Position numbers and translations under genes: made by a program. From assembly GCF_000327385.1 (NCBI RefSeq), contig NW_008709715.1:2415975-2479974 (forward strand): a stretch of DNA of 64,000 nucleotides, read 5' to 3'. Shown here piece after piece: positions 15,101-30,100 of this stretch. Position 1 is the first letter of the stretch. Each line of letters opens with the position of its first letter. The DNA comes from Lottia gigantea (lineage: Eukaryota > Mollusca > Gastropoda > Lottiidae). The notes below the pieces were generated by a model, which did no database searches, was not told where the DNA came from, and worked only from the letters and a program-made list of their open reading frames with translations.

Positions 15101-18100
15101 TAAATACTTCCCTTTTCTGGTATAGAGTTACTCTAAATAAATAGTATAAAATAATATGTAATTCTATCTGTCAACAAAAAATTTGATTGAACATAAGTTT
15201 AGTCAATAGTAGTTTTGTTTTTGGTATTATAACGATAGAAAAAGACAAATGCATCCCTGTTTGACATGTTTTCAGTTGAACAAAGTTAATCTTCCAGGTT
15301 AAAAAGCTTTACTCAAATCTTCAAAATGTTTTGTTTTATGTATCATTGTCAATTAAAATTAGTTTTCAGATCTAGATGAAGAATATACCTTTGTTAATTT
15401 GATACTCTTGGGTTTTGGATGATCAGCATTAGTTCCACCAATCAAATTACGGAAAAATACATCAAACTGTTTTCTACTTTCACCAGTTATAGTAGCTCCG
15501 ATAGTCCAGATCAATGAGAAGATAAATAACCCTTGTAACCACAGAAATATCTGAAAATAACAATGAAAGATAGATTACAAATCTTTTTAAAGATATGGAC
15601 CTTCTTGCTGCTGAAAAGTCAAATCATTCTATGCTATTCTATCTTATTCACATTTGCTCATTTCAAAAGTAGGCTCATGTTCTTGGCATCCCCAAATTTA
15701 GTGAAAGTTTCCTGAAAATCGAAATAGACATTTTTATTCATATGACAAGGTATCAAACCTACCTGTTGACTGCTCAGAGCTTCTGAATGACCTTCACCTC
15801 CTTCCTCTCCCTCTTCAGTCTTTTGATTGATGGCTGCTATAATTTCATCCATTAAACATGTATACAGACGCATATGAGACTGAACTAAATGCATGTTTGA
15901 TGTGTTGATCAATGTTTTACATTTTGTACGTATAAATTCTAGACATGGATCTATCAGCCATTCAAAGAGATCTGTGACCAATTCTACATGCTCTTCACTC
16001 AAATTTTTAGGCAGCTCATGTTGCATGTAGGAATCTTTTAATGGTTTCCAGCCCATCTGATGAGGTTCCATATAGATCATACCACAGCGACTAACTGTGG
16101 CAGGGGATGCTTGTTCTAAATCTGCTGGTTCAAAGATTAAGTTCATTGTATTACTCATCTGTATAATTTCACCACTCATTAAACACAGCTACAAATAAAA
16201 TATATATTAACATTAAAATGTTGAACAATAAATAGAGTAAAAAAAAGTTCCTATCCACCAACATGCTTATCAAAGTAACATTCCAAAATATTTGATGCAC
16301 AATCCTTGAACTAACAAATAGTGTTTCAATATGTCAAAATTCTAATTTCATGTACTAAAACCAAGAACAATCAAGCCTGCTGACACTAAACACATCAACT
16401 AAATAAACAAATTTACAATTTTTCAAAAAGTTAACATTGATACCTTTTTATTATCATCTAAGACAGTATTCATGTTTTCAATCCACACAGCATCTACAGG
16501 TCCATCAAATAAAATCCATTTCCTATCTTCATTAGGATTACTAGCATATTCTCTGAATGTGTTAGCCAAAACACCTACAATTTGGAAGACAGCACATAAA
16601 TAAAGGGACATAACTCTACCAAAACCTTGAAGACTAAAGGGGGATAACTTTGCAGATTTTCAAATTCTATATATATATTTATCAGCTATAAGGTTAAAAC
16701 TTGCAAGACACTTACCATCCGACCATTCATGAGAAACAGGATCAAAACAGCCATACAACTGTCCCATAGTAATAGCTTTAGGGTTGAGTATTCTATATTG
16801 TACTCTAAACTCGTTGAAAAGACCAGCCGCACACAAATCACCTAGAGTATCAGCTAAGGCTTGGTAAGCTTGAGTCTTTCCACCGAGTGGCTCACCAACA
16901 ATCATAAGACCATGGCGAACCAGTATCATCTCATAAATCTAAAAAATGAATTGATTTTACGATTATATAAAATAAAAAGATAATGATCCCAGAAACTCAA
17001 GTAAAGAAAAATCTGTGAAAAAAAAAGATTGGATGTTCAGTTTCAGTTTAATTACCAGAAATACACAATGCATTTTTTGTGTTACTAAAATAATTAATCT
17101 GAATACATTGACAACTGCTAGTAGTTTTTGTTTTTTTGCCAGAAAAACTGACACTTTTTTGAACCATTATTTCAACTCTCACTAACCTGAATAATTTTAT
17201 CTTCAAACCAAGGGACAGTTTGAAGTTTACGTTTGACTATATTTTCTCTCAGTGATTCCATAAACACACCGTAATCTGGTGAAGGTAATTCTATACCAGG
17301 GAATAAATCTGATATAATTCCTTCAAATAATGGAACATCCTGTAAAATACAATATATTAGAGATAGAAAAAAACAATATTATTATCTTTTTTATTATAGG
17401 AATTTTCACAATTATGACAATGCCAAACTTTGTAGTTGTAATTAAAAACTTAATCCGAAGTAGGTAATTTTTGTAGGATTTTATAAAAAAAAATAATAAT
17501 AATTATGAAAATAAGTTGCTAAGATAACCCAGTATGATAAAATGTATGAAGAAGAAAGTCTCTTACACGTTTAGGATTAAAGATAGAAAAATGTCTGAGG
17601 CCAAAGCTAGTGAATTGTGTGTAAAGTTCTGCAAATCTACTAACCTGTGATAAAAACTTGGGTAAATTAACATCACTAATAGCTTTCAATAATAAGACAG
17701 CTTCATCTTGTTCTGGATATTTCAATTTGAGGTTACCAGCAGCAGTTAATACAGATTTCACAGCTCTCATACCATAATCATAATGATGTTGTGAGGACAA
17801 CAATTCAGAACATAGTTTATATGTAGCTACAATCTTATTAGATAAACTGAAATCAAATAACATAATGAATTTATAACATTGTAGAAGAATATAGAAGCTA
17901 TGCAGGCCTGTTGAAAAGCAGTCACATGATAATGGACACAATGACAATCAATTCCAAGTTTCATTTTCCCCCCTTCTGCTTATTATTGACGACAAATTAC
18001 TCTTCTTAATTTCACATTAGAAACGGTCAAAGGATCTTTTTCAAGCACAGTCTGTTAGGTTAAGAAGCTTTTTCGTAGTATTATCAAAGGGTTATTGTCA

Positions 18101-21100
18101 TATCAATCGTTTTAAAATAAACAGGCACATACCTCCTAGCATCAACAAAACCCATAGAATATAAGACAATTTCACCAATTAGACCATAATCTGGTACCAT
18201 CATAGCCACTGTACGGAACAATACCTGGAATAGAAGAGATATCCTTGAAGAAATCAACCCCTTTCATACCTTTTTGTATGTATTTTACACATTCTACTAT
18301 GAATTTCAACAAAACTCCTGGATCAGCTTAGCAATAAAGCCTTAAAAATTATATATTAAATGTTATAACAGTGTTCATTCCCTTACAGATTACATCTGTA
18401 GAAGTCTTCAAAATAAAAGATATTGAAGAAATTCACACCAACCTTCAGATTATCAGGTAATTCTTGTCGACCAGCATAACCAGGGTTCATAGTAATAAAC
18501 ATAGTACAAGTAGGATTGAGAGATAATTCAGTTCCTTCAAATATAAATCTCTTCATCTTGCCAGCTATAGCCTGTTGTATAGTATGGATCTGTTGAGCTA
18601 CTACAGATAATACTTCTAACTCAATACGATTAAACTCATCAAAACAGGCCCAGGCACCAGCTTGTGCTAAACCTTTAAAGAATTTACCCATAGCTTTAAA
18701 ATCTAAACCATCTGAACAGTTAAATACCACACACTGAAAAAGATATCAAATTTCATATTAGCTTAGATTGATGAATATTTCATGGCTGACAAAATAGCAT
18801 GTCAGACATAGTAACTTTCATGTTAATGAGAGCATTTAATTCTAAAAGACATTACTGTTTCTCCTTTCTGATATCACTTATCTAAGTACATTGATATTTG
18901 TTGTACTCACAAATAGATTTTGGGAAATTATCATTGGTTGTTGTTCTGCAAATGAGAACATCCAATATACATGTCATAAGATGTAACAGAAGTTCTGTTT
19001 ACCTGTTTGGCTACAGCTTTAGCTAAATCTTTACATGTTTCTGTTTTACCAGTACCAGCTGGACCTTCTGGAGCACCACCAAGATTCAATTTCAAAGCTC
19101 CCATCAATGTTCTGAAAATATATTTCAAATCAAAATCCAATAAAATGACATTATGTATATGATCTGTAAGTCAAAGCAAAACACATTCCTTCTGATGAGG
19201 TAATAATGTCATTAAGAGACTTACCTATAACATCTATCAGTAAGTGGTGTAATGACCAAGCGAGGAGTGTTACCAAGATATTCATAACCATAATTGATAT
19301 CAGTAGTTATCATTCTTACAATAACATCATCTTCCCAATAATATCGTAACTGAGCTAACCAATCAAAATCGTTGGCACTTCTGATCTTATTCTTGGCTAA
19401 AATGGCTACCACATCTCGAGCTGAAAGTAACAAAAAATTTGAGTAATGGCTAATGTTTCTACCAGGTAATGTTAAGTTACTGCCAAGATTCCAGAAATAT
19501 TCAGTATTTAACTGAATCGTTTAGAGCAGAGCAATTCCAAGCTTTAGTCAAGTAGAAAAAAGAGTTACTGAAAACCTACCATGGACATCAACTACAGTTA
19601 AGGCACCAAGTGATGTTCTAGCTCCACCTTCTAATTTACCACGTACTAATTCTACTATTTCTTCTATCTGTTTATTACTCTTCTGTAGATATTCCTATTA
19701 AATAATATACACATTTTTATTACAGGGTACAATAAGGTTATATTCCAATCAGGAAACAAAGATTTATAAAAAGCAGAAACAGTGGTACAGTCAAGTAACC
19801 TAATTTCGTGGAAACCTATTATTCGTGGATTTCCGGAAATGATTAACAATTTACATGAGCGACCTTGCGCGACCTCCGCATTAGTTTGTTTTGATAAACA
19901 TGGGCTTTCTCTACAATATCAGCTAGTAGAATGAATCCAGTAGTTTCAAGCAAGGTAAAATGTATTAATGTATACTTTGACAAATACAAAATGGCGGATT
20001 TCACTTATTACCACAAAGTGGACCATATTCTTATGTTGTTTCAGTGACTTTTAGCAATAAATCACGCTACGTATCTTATTTTGTCAGTCACTATTTTTGT
20101 TAAAAATCATGGTTCTTTGAAGGAATTGTCACTAATTATAATGAATTGATGTTAAAGATAAATACTAAGAGAAGTTAATTATACAACCCGGTATCCATAC
20201 AACGTGTTTTTCTAGACTTATTTATAGATCAAACATTGTACCCGAAAATAAGTGTGGCATTCTGCCGCCATTGCCGAGTTGGTTGCTCATGAAATATTGG
20301 TCAAATATTGATTCATAAAGAAAATCGAAATAAACCAATTTTAATCATTTTGTAGAATATCTGAGGAAACATCTAAGGCATAAAATTTTTTTTTCGTTTT
20401 TTTAACTTTGACGAAATTCGGTGTTGAATCCTTATATCCACAAAAATAGGTTACACCACTGTATACCACACACAATAATGTATTGCAAATTTATTCAAAA
20501 CCATTTAGAAAATTATTTTTCTCAAAATGATCTAAAAAATAAAATGTCGAAATTTTCAAAATATAATGAAAAGACTGAGAAACTTACATTCATGCCATTA
20601 GGTTCTTTCATAGCTTCAGTAACCTCTGATGTCCAATAAATAGTACTAACAGCTAACGTAACTTGTCCTGGCCATTCTATAACCCAACGTTTACGTGGGG
20701 TTTCTTTATAGGCTTTTACTGATTCTAATATAACTTTTCTTATAGAACTCATCATAACATCTTCTACTTGTAATAACCATTTCTCTACCATACCCTATAA
20801 TGTACACAGTAAAAAAAAATAAAATGGCTTCTCTTCAGTGTCTTAAGAAGATAATGGGAAATGACAATAACACGCAATGTACAATGAGTGACATTTTACC
20901 AACAACACATCTACAAAAAAAATCAATTTTCAAAATCTTGATTGAACCCCAAAGTTTAAGTTCTAAACCTCAACTGCCTTCGCCAATGTGGCTAAACATT
21001 CACAACAAAATATAGTTTTAAATTTCACACATACCTTAGCTTTAGCAGGATATATCTTAGTACTGAAAGGTACAGTTTCATTTTCTGAGGATATCATTCC

Positions 21101-24100
21101 TACTATTTCTTGTTGTTCAGTAAATTCTAGTTTATGTATACCTTCAAAACATTTCTTTAAATGTGGCTGTACACGTGTAGGATCTTTAGTTTCTGACAGT
21201 ATTTCTAATAACTCATCATTAGACAAGAAGAAAAATCTGAAAAAGTAAATAAAACATTCAGATTGTAAATTTCAATGTGTCAAGGAAGAAAAAATGATAA
21301 CATCAGCTTCAAAGGTGAAAATTCACATGTATGGATAATCCAGGTAAGATCGATGACAAGAAGTTTGGTCAAGGACCAGTTGGTAGAAAGGATCTAAAGT
21401 GAACCTAAGTTGTTGTTTTTTTTCTTTCTTCCACAAAAAATCAAAATTACCAACCTTGGAAAGTATAATCTCTTTTTCTCCAAATAGGCATTTAATCCTT
21501 TCTGAATCTCTTCTAGCAGCACATTAGCTTCTCTCAATCTGCCCACCATATTAGCCTGTGCTGTAGCAGCCAGACAATGAGTATCTTTAATAGACTCAGT
21601 CATGATATCTCTCCAATAACTGTCAACTATACCAAATTTACGACCTTCTTCAGGCATCTGAGCCATAATATCTTCTGAACTAAAGATAGGTTCTAAATAT
21701 AACCATGTAGCTTGACACTGAAAAAATACAATATAAATTAGATTTCATATTGGAAATTCAATGAAATTTAAGACAAGTTCCATGCCATTTGAAATAGATG
21801 TGTTTCAGAATGCAATCTTAATTCTTATAAAATTCATATTGTTGCAGGCAAGAAGGTTTCATCTTAGAAAGATTAAATGTTTCTTTCCTATTCTATTTGG
21901 CCTTCTCTGTCATGAGCAGTTCATAGTTTTTAACTTTGGACAAGGATCTAATGAAGATGGGGAAATTGCAAATGATATTTAAATAAAATAGAAATCTGTA
22001 CCTACCTTCAACCATTCATCAATGATATCCTGCATCAAAACTAATTTCTCTTCCCATTCTTTCATTTCAGCTTCAAATGGTTTAATAAATGGTGAACCTC
22101 TCATAGTCTGAGCTTTAACAATATGGTCATCTAGTAATAGTTGAATTTCATCAACTGATGATAAAATACTCACACCCTGTAAATTAGATGGTATAAAGAT
22201 AAGATTTTGAATAATTAGGGAATCTGATTTCAGCAAAATTACATCTTTATATTGACATTATTTTTTGTCTATTTTTGAGTGTCAATAAGTTTTTTTTGTA
22301 AAAATTTCATTCATTATAAGTTATATGGTATGGTCTCTTACACTTAATACAAAAAAATGTACTTACAGTATCTCTATATGGAATCATATCAAATACTAAA
22401 TCTTTCCATTCAAATTTCATCTTTTCTAGTGCTTTCTCAAGTGAGTATTCTTTAGCTGCTGCAGCACCGATTTCCTCTAATCTACAATCAATATAGTTAT
22501 ATTTTTTCAACATTCTTAACTTTAATAAAGCTATTTTGAAAATATTTTTTTCTAAAATCATACCACTGGACAATTCTCATATTGTAAAAGAGATAATAAC
22601 TTACCTAGCAAGATGTTTATTTAAACCATATTCTAACATTTTAGATAGTGAAATATCACCTTCAGGTTTAATATTAAAACCAACAATATCACTCATCTGA
22701 AATGATCAAAAATATCATATATGTTGGTGCTCTCATCATATACTGCTGATGTCTGTTTCAGATATAAAATCTTCATTAGGTAAACTAGTTTAACAATGAG
22801 GGTTAACTTTTCAATATTAGGACTTGAGGCCATTGAGCAAAGTAAGCATGAAGAATTTCAACATAACGATAAAAGGCTAATTGTAGGACTTTGCTACCGC
22901 AAAGTCCCAGTTTGTTTTTCGAAATGTCTATTCTTTTTTTTTTTTTTTTTCGATTTTTCCACAGGGCACACAGCCTAAACTATGCTAGCTGCAACATTTC
23001 TGAAATATGTTCTGACGTCGCATCATGGCGACCTACTTTTTAAATATAAATTGGAAAATTTTTGCAAAAATGCAAATTGCACATTGCAACCTGAGCAAAA
23101 ACGGGTTTTTTGACCCTGAAAGCCACATTTTTGGGCCGATTTTGCTCGGGTTTTCATTTTTGGAATCTGTGACTAAATTCCGATGTGATATGAGTTAACA
23201 AATTTCAAATTTCGAAAATTCATAGCATACATTTTTTGGCCGATTTTCAAAATTTTTGGACCATTTTTCAGTTTTTTTCGGATTAATCTGAAATTTTGAT
23301 AAAAGATGCATGTCACTAATGAAAACCATTTGATGTATTCAAAATTTTTGCGTCACTTCCGGTTAAAGTGGAAAATCGCTTTTCACTTCCGGTTGAATAA
23401 CTTCCGGTGTGATTGAAATATTTCAACGAAATTATGTATATCGTTATTAATCGTAATTCTATGGCCGATTTTAAAATAAAATTTAGTCCGAAAAAAATAC
23501 TTTGGCCGCCATCTTGATTTGATACTTTTTCATAAAACTCAAAATGGGGCTTCGGGGGAGAATGGGATTGGTCAAATTTTTATGTTGGTGTATACTTTAG
23601 TCGATGGCGACAAAAATGTTGCGAATGGATTTTTTAATTTGACTTTTGCAACTTCCGGTCGAATTTTTTTCAATTTTTGAAGGCTTGTATCTCGTGACCT
23701 TGACCTTTGATGACCTTGACCTTTAGTAGGTCAAAGGTCATTGACCTTGGCTATCAGATCATACTTTGAAATTTGACCTCCGACATCTACTTCAGGTTTT
23801 ATAGCTGTCCGAAAATAGCCAAATTCGCAACTTTGTACTGCCCCTACAGGTGACCTAATTAACCTAGAGAGTTCATTTTTGCATATTCTGAATGGGCTTT
23901 ATGAGCTCTTTCCAACGATATATCACAATGTATTGTAATGCAAAATTTTAAATTTTTAAATTTTGCAATCTTGGAAACCTTGAAAAAATTGATGAGGGCG
24001 TGGCACATCCGGGTTAAATTTTCATTTTGTTTACATTTTGTTGTCTGGAAAAAATATATATACAGTACAATTTTTCGGAAAATCCTTTTGCACACACTTA

Positions 24101-27100
24101 CCTCATTACTTTAGCCCAATTATATCAAAATCTCAGATGATTCGACTGTATAGTTCGAAAAAGGGAACGGGTTTTAGAATTTCAATATTTTTAATTTTAG
24201 ATTTCCAAAAAGGGAACGGGTTTTGAAATTTCCATATTTTCAATTTTCTATTTTGACCTTTATTGACTCTTGTTGACCTATATCTTTTGACCTGTATGAT
24301 GTAGAAGCTTTAAATTTGGAACACAACATAACATTCAGAATATCAATTAACCTATGCACAAGAAATTGAGGTGGGCCTAGCACATTCGGGTTAAATTACT
24401 CATTATTGACAATTGTGGCAATGGACATAACTCGCAACGTATACATTCGTTCAAAATGGAACTTTGCATACAATTACTTCATCCGTTGAGCCACGTTGTC
24501 TTAGAAGTTCGATTGTTTCAGCTTTATAGTTCAAAAAAAGGAACAGCTTTTGAAAATTCAAAATTTTCAATTTTTGACCTTGACCTTTTTTGACCCTGAT
24601 TTTTGTAGGATCAAAGGTCATTCACATTGGCTATCTATTTATACTTTTATATTTGCTGTCCTATCTCAACTTCCGGTTTTATAGCCGTATATATTTAAAA
24701 ATTTTGATGACTTGTATCTCATAACCTTGACCTTTGTTGACCGTCTCCCTTTCAATGTCAAATGTTATTGACCTTGGCTATCTTCTGATACTTTCATTTG
24801 TGCAGTCTGTCTACTTCCGTTATAACAATCTTCCAAAGAATTCTTCTCAACTTTAGACAGCTCTTGCGCGTGATGTAATTATTGTAGAAGGTTGATTTTT
24901 TCAGAGTCTTTTGCATTTTGCTACATTTGCAAAGTCCCACTCTGTGCCACGTGTGGCTCTAGTTCTTATCTTTTTGCAATTCCAGTTAATCATAACTTTA
25001 AAACAAGTTGAACCAGATAGTTACTCACCATATCCCAATGTCTATCTCTAATACCAGGATTACAAATAGTTTGTAATATAGGCATATGTTGTTTAAATTT
25101 ATCAATCTTTCCTTTCACACTATCAGCTATACGTCTAGGGCCAGCCTGATCACCAAATGTTTTAGTTAACTTATACATTGTTCTCCACATATCACCAACT
25201 TCATTTTCTATATCTTCAGCATTTAATTCTTGGAAAGCTCCTGGAAATTACCAAAGCCAAACTGATATAAATCTTCAAAAGATAACACGCAAAGAATTTG
25301 AAATAAAATTACATAATAATATGATTCCTCTCTTGCCATTATCTTTTTGGACTTTTATAGAGCAAAACCCAAATTCTTGTAAATATATGCATAATTTACA
25401 GCTTTTATCAAAAATTTATCAATTAGACCTGTTAATTTATTGACACAGTTGCTTTGTTGCAGCTTTCACAAACTTTTCACATAACTTTTGCTTGGTTATT
25501 TTCAAAAAGAGATATAAGTTTGATTAACATCAAAACATTAAATCCTTTCTTTGAACAAAAAACATTAAGTGTCACTTACCGTTCATCCATAGTTCATGTT
25601 TCTGATGAAAAGAATAAGCAGTTGTCCATAGTTTTTCATACGGTTCTTTCATAGTAAACATTAGTTGTAAATCAGGAAATGAACTTTGTTCCCATTCTAA
25701 TAATCTCTCTTCTTCATTAATAGCTTGTAATTCATCTCTAGCAGCCTCCAAACATTCATGTAGATGTTTTAAATTTTCACAGTTATTCTTCATTTCATCT
25801 GAACTCATTATCTATAAAACAAAATAAAGATGAATGAATAATCTTGTTTAGACAATATTTCCTGAATGAATCAGAAAAAAGCAAGATGCAATATGAGAAA
25901 TGAAAAATTCTGTTTTATTTTTGTGCTTACACCATTCAAAGAAGTAAGCACTGTTCTATTGGAAAAGCTTTGAATACTACTTTGGATCTTCAGCTTAGAA
26001 ACAAAGCAAAAATTCAAACACATCTAATGTCAACAAAGAAGGATTTTTTTTTCAAAACAAATTCCACAGCAAGTCTGGAGGAAGTATACTGGGATGGAAG
26101 TTATTTTGGACAGATCATACTTGCAATTTAATATCAATTCTGTAACCCTGAGAAATCTAGCAATAATTAGCGAAATTTACCTCTTTCTTCTTGTAAGATT
26201 CCACTTTAGACATATATTCAGCTAGACGATTTTCAAACACTGACACCTTTTTCCTTAATTCATCTTCAATATGATCTCTCTTATTTAATATTCTAGACTG
26301 ATTTAACTCAAACACTGTACGAATATGTTCTGGCCAGTGGAATACTGTACTGTTTAATTTGATATCTTCAACTATGAATAGAAATCAATGACAATGATAG
26401 AGAATGGTTCATCTTGAGGATACTATCCCTGGAACAGTAGTGAGTTTTGAGAAATAAGCTACAGACAGATTGTTTGCATTTAGATCATATCTCTTTTATA
26501 TTATACATTTCTAAGATGGATCACAACATGTTGTTTCCAGAGCCTGTATCATATTCTGTTGAAGTGTAGTATTTACAGTGGTGAATACATTATCAGATAT
26601 ACTCCAGGGTATATTCCCAATTATACAGTACTTAACAATACTTACAAGGGAAGATGGCATAATCTAATAAAAACATTAATCTATTGGCAGCTTCATCTAT
26701 TTCATCTTTTAACTTGTATACTGTTACTTCCATAGACTAAACATACAATCACAATAGTTAGTCATTCATAAACCAGATATTCTCATAACATTTCCATACA
26801 AACAAAGTGAGTACAGGTAATTTTTAACTTTGAAACTTTCAAAGCATATTCTCATTTCTGTATTGGTTTGGCATTCTATTATATTTTCTAATTAACACTA
26901 GACACTGAAATTCTCTTGAAGTGTTGAATTTCCCAGTATAAATCAACAGAACATTATGTAATTACTCACAGCTTTCAAGAATTCCTGAGTTTCGACTATC
27001 TCTTGTGTTGTATCAGGCATTTCACTGACTTTATCAGTCATTTCATCATAACGACGACAAATTCTAAAATAATTAAAAAAATGTGGACATTCCTTTACCC

Positions 27101-30100
27101 CCATACTTCCTTGTAATTGGTATTCTAACCAGCAAGAGCTGCTAACTTTTATAAAACCTATCTATTTAAATAGCAGATACCAAAAAGGCTTTTTACATTT
27201 TGAGCTGCCATTTAAAAGATATGGAACATTGCTTTAATTTGATTTGGTTCAATCACAATATAAAATATTACATGTACATCTTAAATTTCAAATCTTACCC
27301 CCTATTTAAGTCTCTATTTTCATCCACTTCAAATGTAATCAATTTTTCTCTCAGATTCTGAGCTCGTAGACATAATTCTTGGTTTAATTGTACACAATCC
27401 AGACAGAACATACTCAATGGTACAGTTATTCTTAATAAAGCTATTTCATTCTTTAAATCTTGTAAACTGTTGATTTTCTACAATAAAAAAATTTTCATAA
27501 GTAAACACAGAAACCTACAGACTACCTGAAAATGTGATCCATTTGACTCAAATCATTCCTAATATTTTTCTTTTTTCCAACAAAGTTTAAAATACCAACC
27601 TGTTTAAAAGCTTGAATAGAATGTCTCTCTTTTAGAAAACTAGATACATCTTGTTCAGCTTTGTTATTTAATAAATCAGAATATTTCTTGTATGTATTCA
27701 GGTATCTGTATAATAAAATAATCAAATTGGTAATGAATCTGCCAAAGAGTCATATCAAATTATATCCAACATTTCAGTCTATATTATTATCTCCATGTTA
27801 GCACCTAATTCAGAGACCCACTGCAGCATGCAAGGTAAAACTTACTTCTGAGGTCCAACTGTGTTATCTTTAAATATTTCCATAGCTTTATCAATAAAAT
27901 CAGTAACTAATGTTTCTTCTAGTTTAACAGATCTTAAATGTAATTTCTGGTTTCTCATATCAGGGAACAATTCACATTCAACCTAGATGTAATAGAAATA
28001 TTATACTAATAGTAGTAATTTATCATTGAAATTTAGGGGATGTGATATTTTTGCAAAATAGTGTAAATATGACCATGATAGGTAAATGTTACGAAACATT
28101 GCTTACAGAAGACAATTGTCAAAAGTATTAGCCAAACATCAAATCTTTTTATTTTTTTGACAAAGGATTCAAACTCACAGCACCTAATGATTAACATTAT
28201 CAACTATCTATAGGAATGGGAATTTTTCTTAATAAACTTACCCTTGAAAGTCCTTCAGCACTGGCTATAATTTCTGTAAAACATCGTAATATGATATCTC
28301 TAATATCACGGAATAGGGGATCAAATAATATCTTCGGATCCTGTACCCTTAGTTTTATAATCATGACTTGTTTCATCACAAACTTCAATTCATCAAACTC
28401 TTCACCAAAATCATTACCAGCCTATAAAGATAGTCAAATATTTTATGTAAAAGAATAAGTTTCTACCTGTTTCAAGAATGTGACAGTCTCTTCACCTACA
28501 GTTCAATATTTTGTGGAATTTGGCTGACAATAGAAGAGGATCTAGTGTTTAAAACAAAACTTTTCAAATTATTCAATAAACCAGCAAAATTATATATTGT
28601 TGTCAAATATAAATGTAGGATCCTTACCTCATGTATTTGGAAGAATGCTAAGAAATCAGCCAGTGAATTAATAACCATACTTCGTAATTGTATGGACATT
28701 AAAGCTGCTACACATGAGAAGAATTCTGCTACTAGTTCAGTGGAATCAACTTCATTCTGTGGAACTAAATATTCCCATGTATCTTTCATATCAATGAACA
28801 ACTTGGCACACGTTGGCACCCATCTATGGAAAAAAAAAACAAAAAAATTGTCTTATTGAAACAGTTCATAAGTTTACAAATTTGTTCATGTTAAACTTTA
28901 TAAGTATATTTTTGGGTTTTTTTTTGTTAATGTAACCCAGTAAATGTTACATGGCTTTTTTTTTAAATATCTTAAGTAATTCTAAAATGCAATTTAACAA
29001 ACTTACTCTTTTCGTAAAACTTCATGGGCTTCCCAACATTGTTTTTTAACTAAAGATTCAAATTCTGAGGGTAATAATGGTAAATCAGCATTCAGTAATT
29101 CTTTTAGATTGACAAATCTCTGATGAGCAAACCTGGAAAAATATTTTTTAAGTTAAACATACAAGCAAGCTCTCCAAGATACTGCAGTACTGTAGTCATT
29201 CAATAAGTCAAACATTTAAATAGAGCATTTGTCACAGAATATATTCTATATGACTTTCAGATGGATTTGAACATTTATACATATCATACTTATTATTTCA
29301 TAAATTTATTGGTTTTTAGACCCCAATAATTTGATCAAATTACTTACTTATCAAACCAAACATTTTGTAAAGCTAACATTATAGGATTAGTTATAAACAA
29401 ATAAGTTCCGTTATAACTTTTCATTCTTTGATACATATCATGCCATGGGACTGGAGCTCTTATCAGTCTCTGTGGAAATGGTTTAGGTGTCCAGGCAATA
29501 AATAATCTCTCCTTTTCTTCAGGATCTTTCAGTATATAATCAACTAAAATAAGAATAAATCAAACAAGTACATAAAAGATTGAAATATTTCACTACCAAA
29601 TAAGAAGAATATCTAGTATGTAGTGTTATTTTGCTAAAAATGTGGTCAGGATAAATACAGTCCATAAATAGAGAATATGCTCAGAGAAAATTATTCATTT
29701 AAATAGTTTAATCTTGCCTTTAGATTCTGCAAATACCTTTCATGAACTTGTTTAATGAATAATTCTGTATTAAATAAACCGTGGTCATGGACAGAAAAAT
29801 GTAAGCTCATATCAGGTTATTAGATGTCTATAAAAGAGATACTCACCAATAGATTTTCTTATACTTTGTCTATGATCTTCATGTATTTCTTCTATTAATT
29901 CAGTATGAATGTCCTCTAATTCAGGATTCTCTAATAAGGCTTGTGGAACTAAATTTTCTATTTCTTTTAATTGCCCTGGTTGAGGTGGTGCCAACATTTC
30001 CTTATTAATTCCTTTCTCAATATAGTAGTAATATCTCTGCAATATCAATACAGTAGTAAATAAAGAGGACATGTCCAAGTCAGAATGAATAAAAGCTGAA

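Noticed and set aside
15658-15762. Reading frame continuing past DNAH3 exon 35 for about 35 codons
   Set aside because: Similarity to the family stops at SSQQ, a GTAGGT donor is present there, and splicing to 15550 restores the expected IFLWLQGLF sequence in frame.
20988-21248. 86-codon plus-strand frame over DNAH3 exon 24
   Set aside because: It is the antisense shadow of the conserved linker exon 21035-21236.
24038-24226. Small open frames inside the repeat island
   Set aside because: Their translations follow the repeated AAAGGGAACGGG and TTTTCAATTTT blocks, with no transposase or reverse-transcriptase motif.
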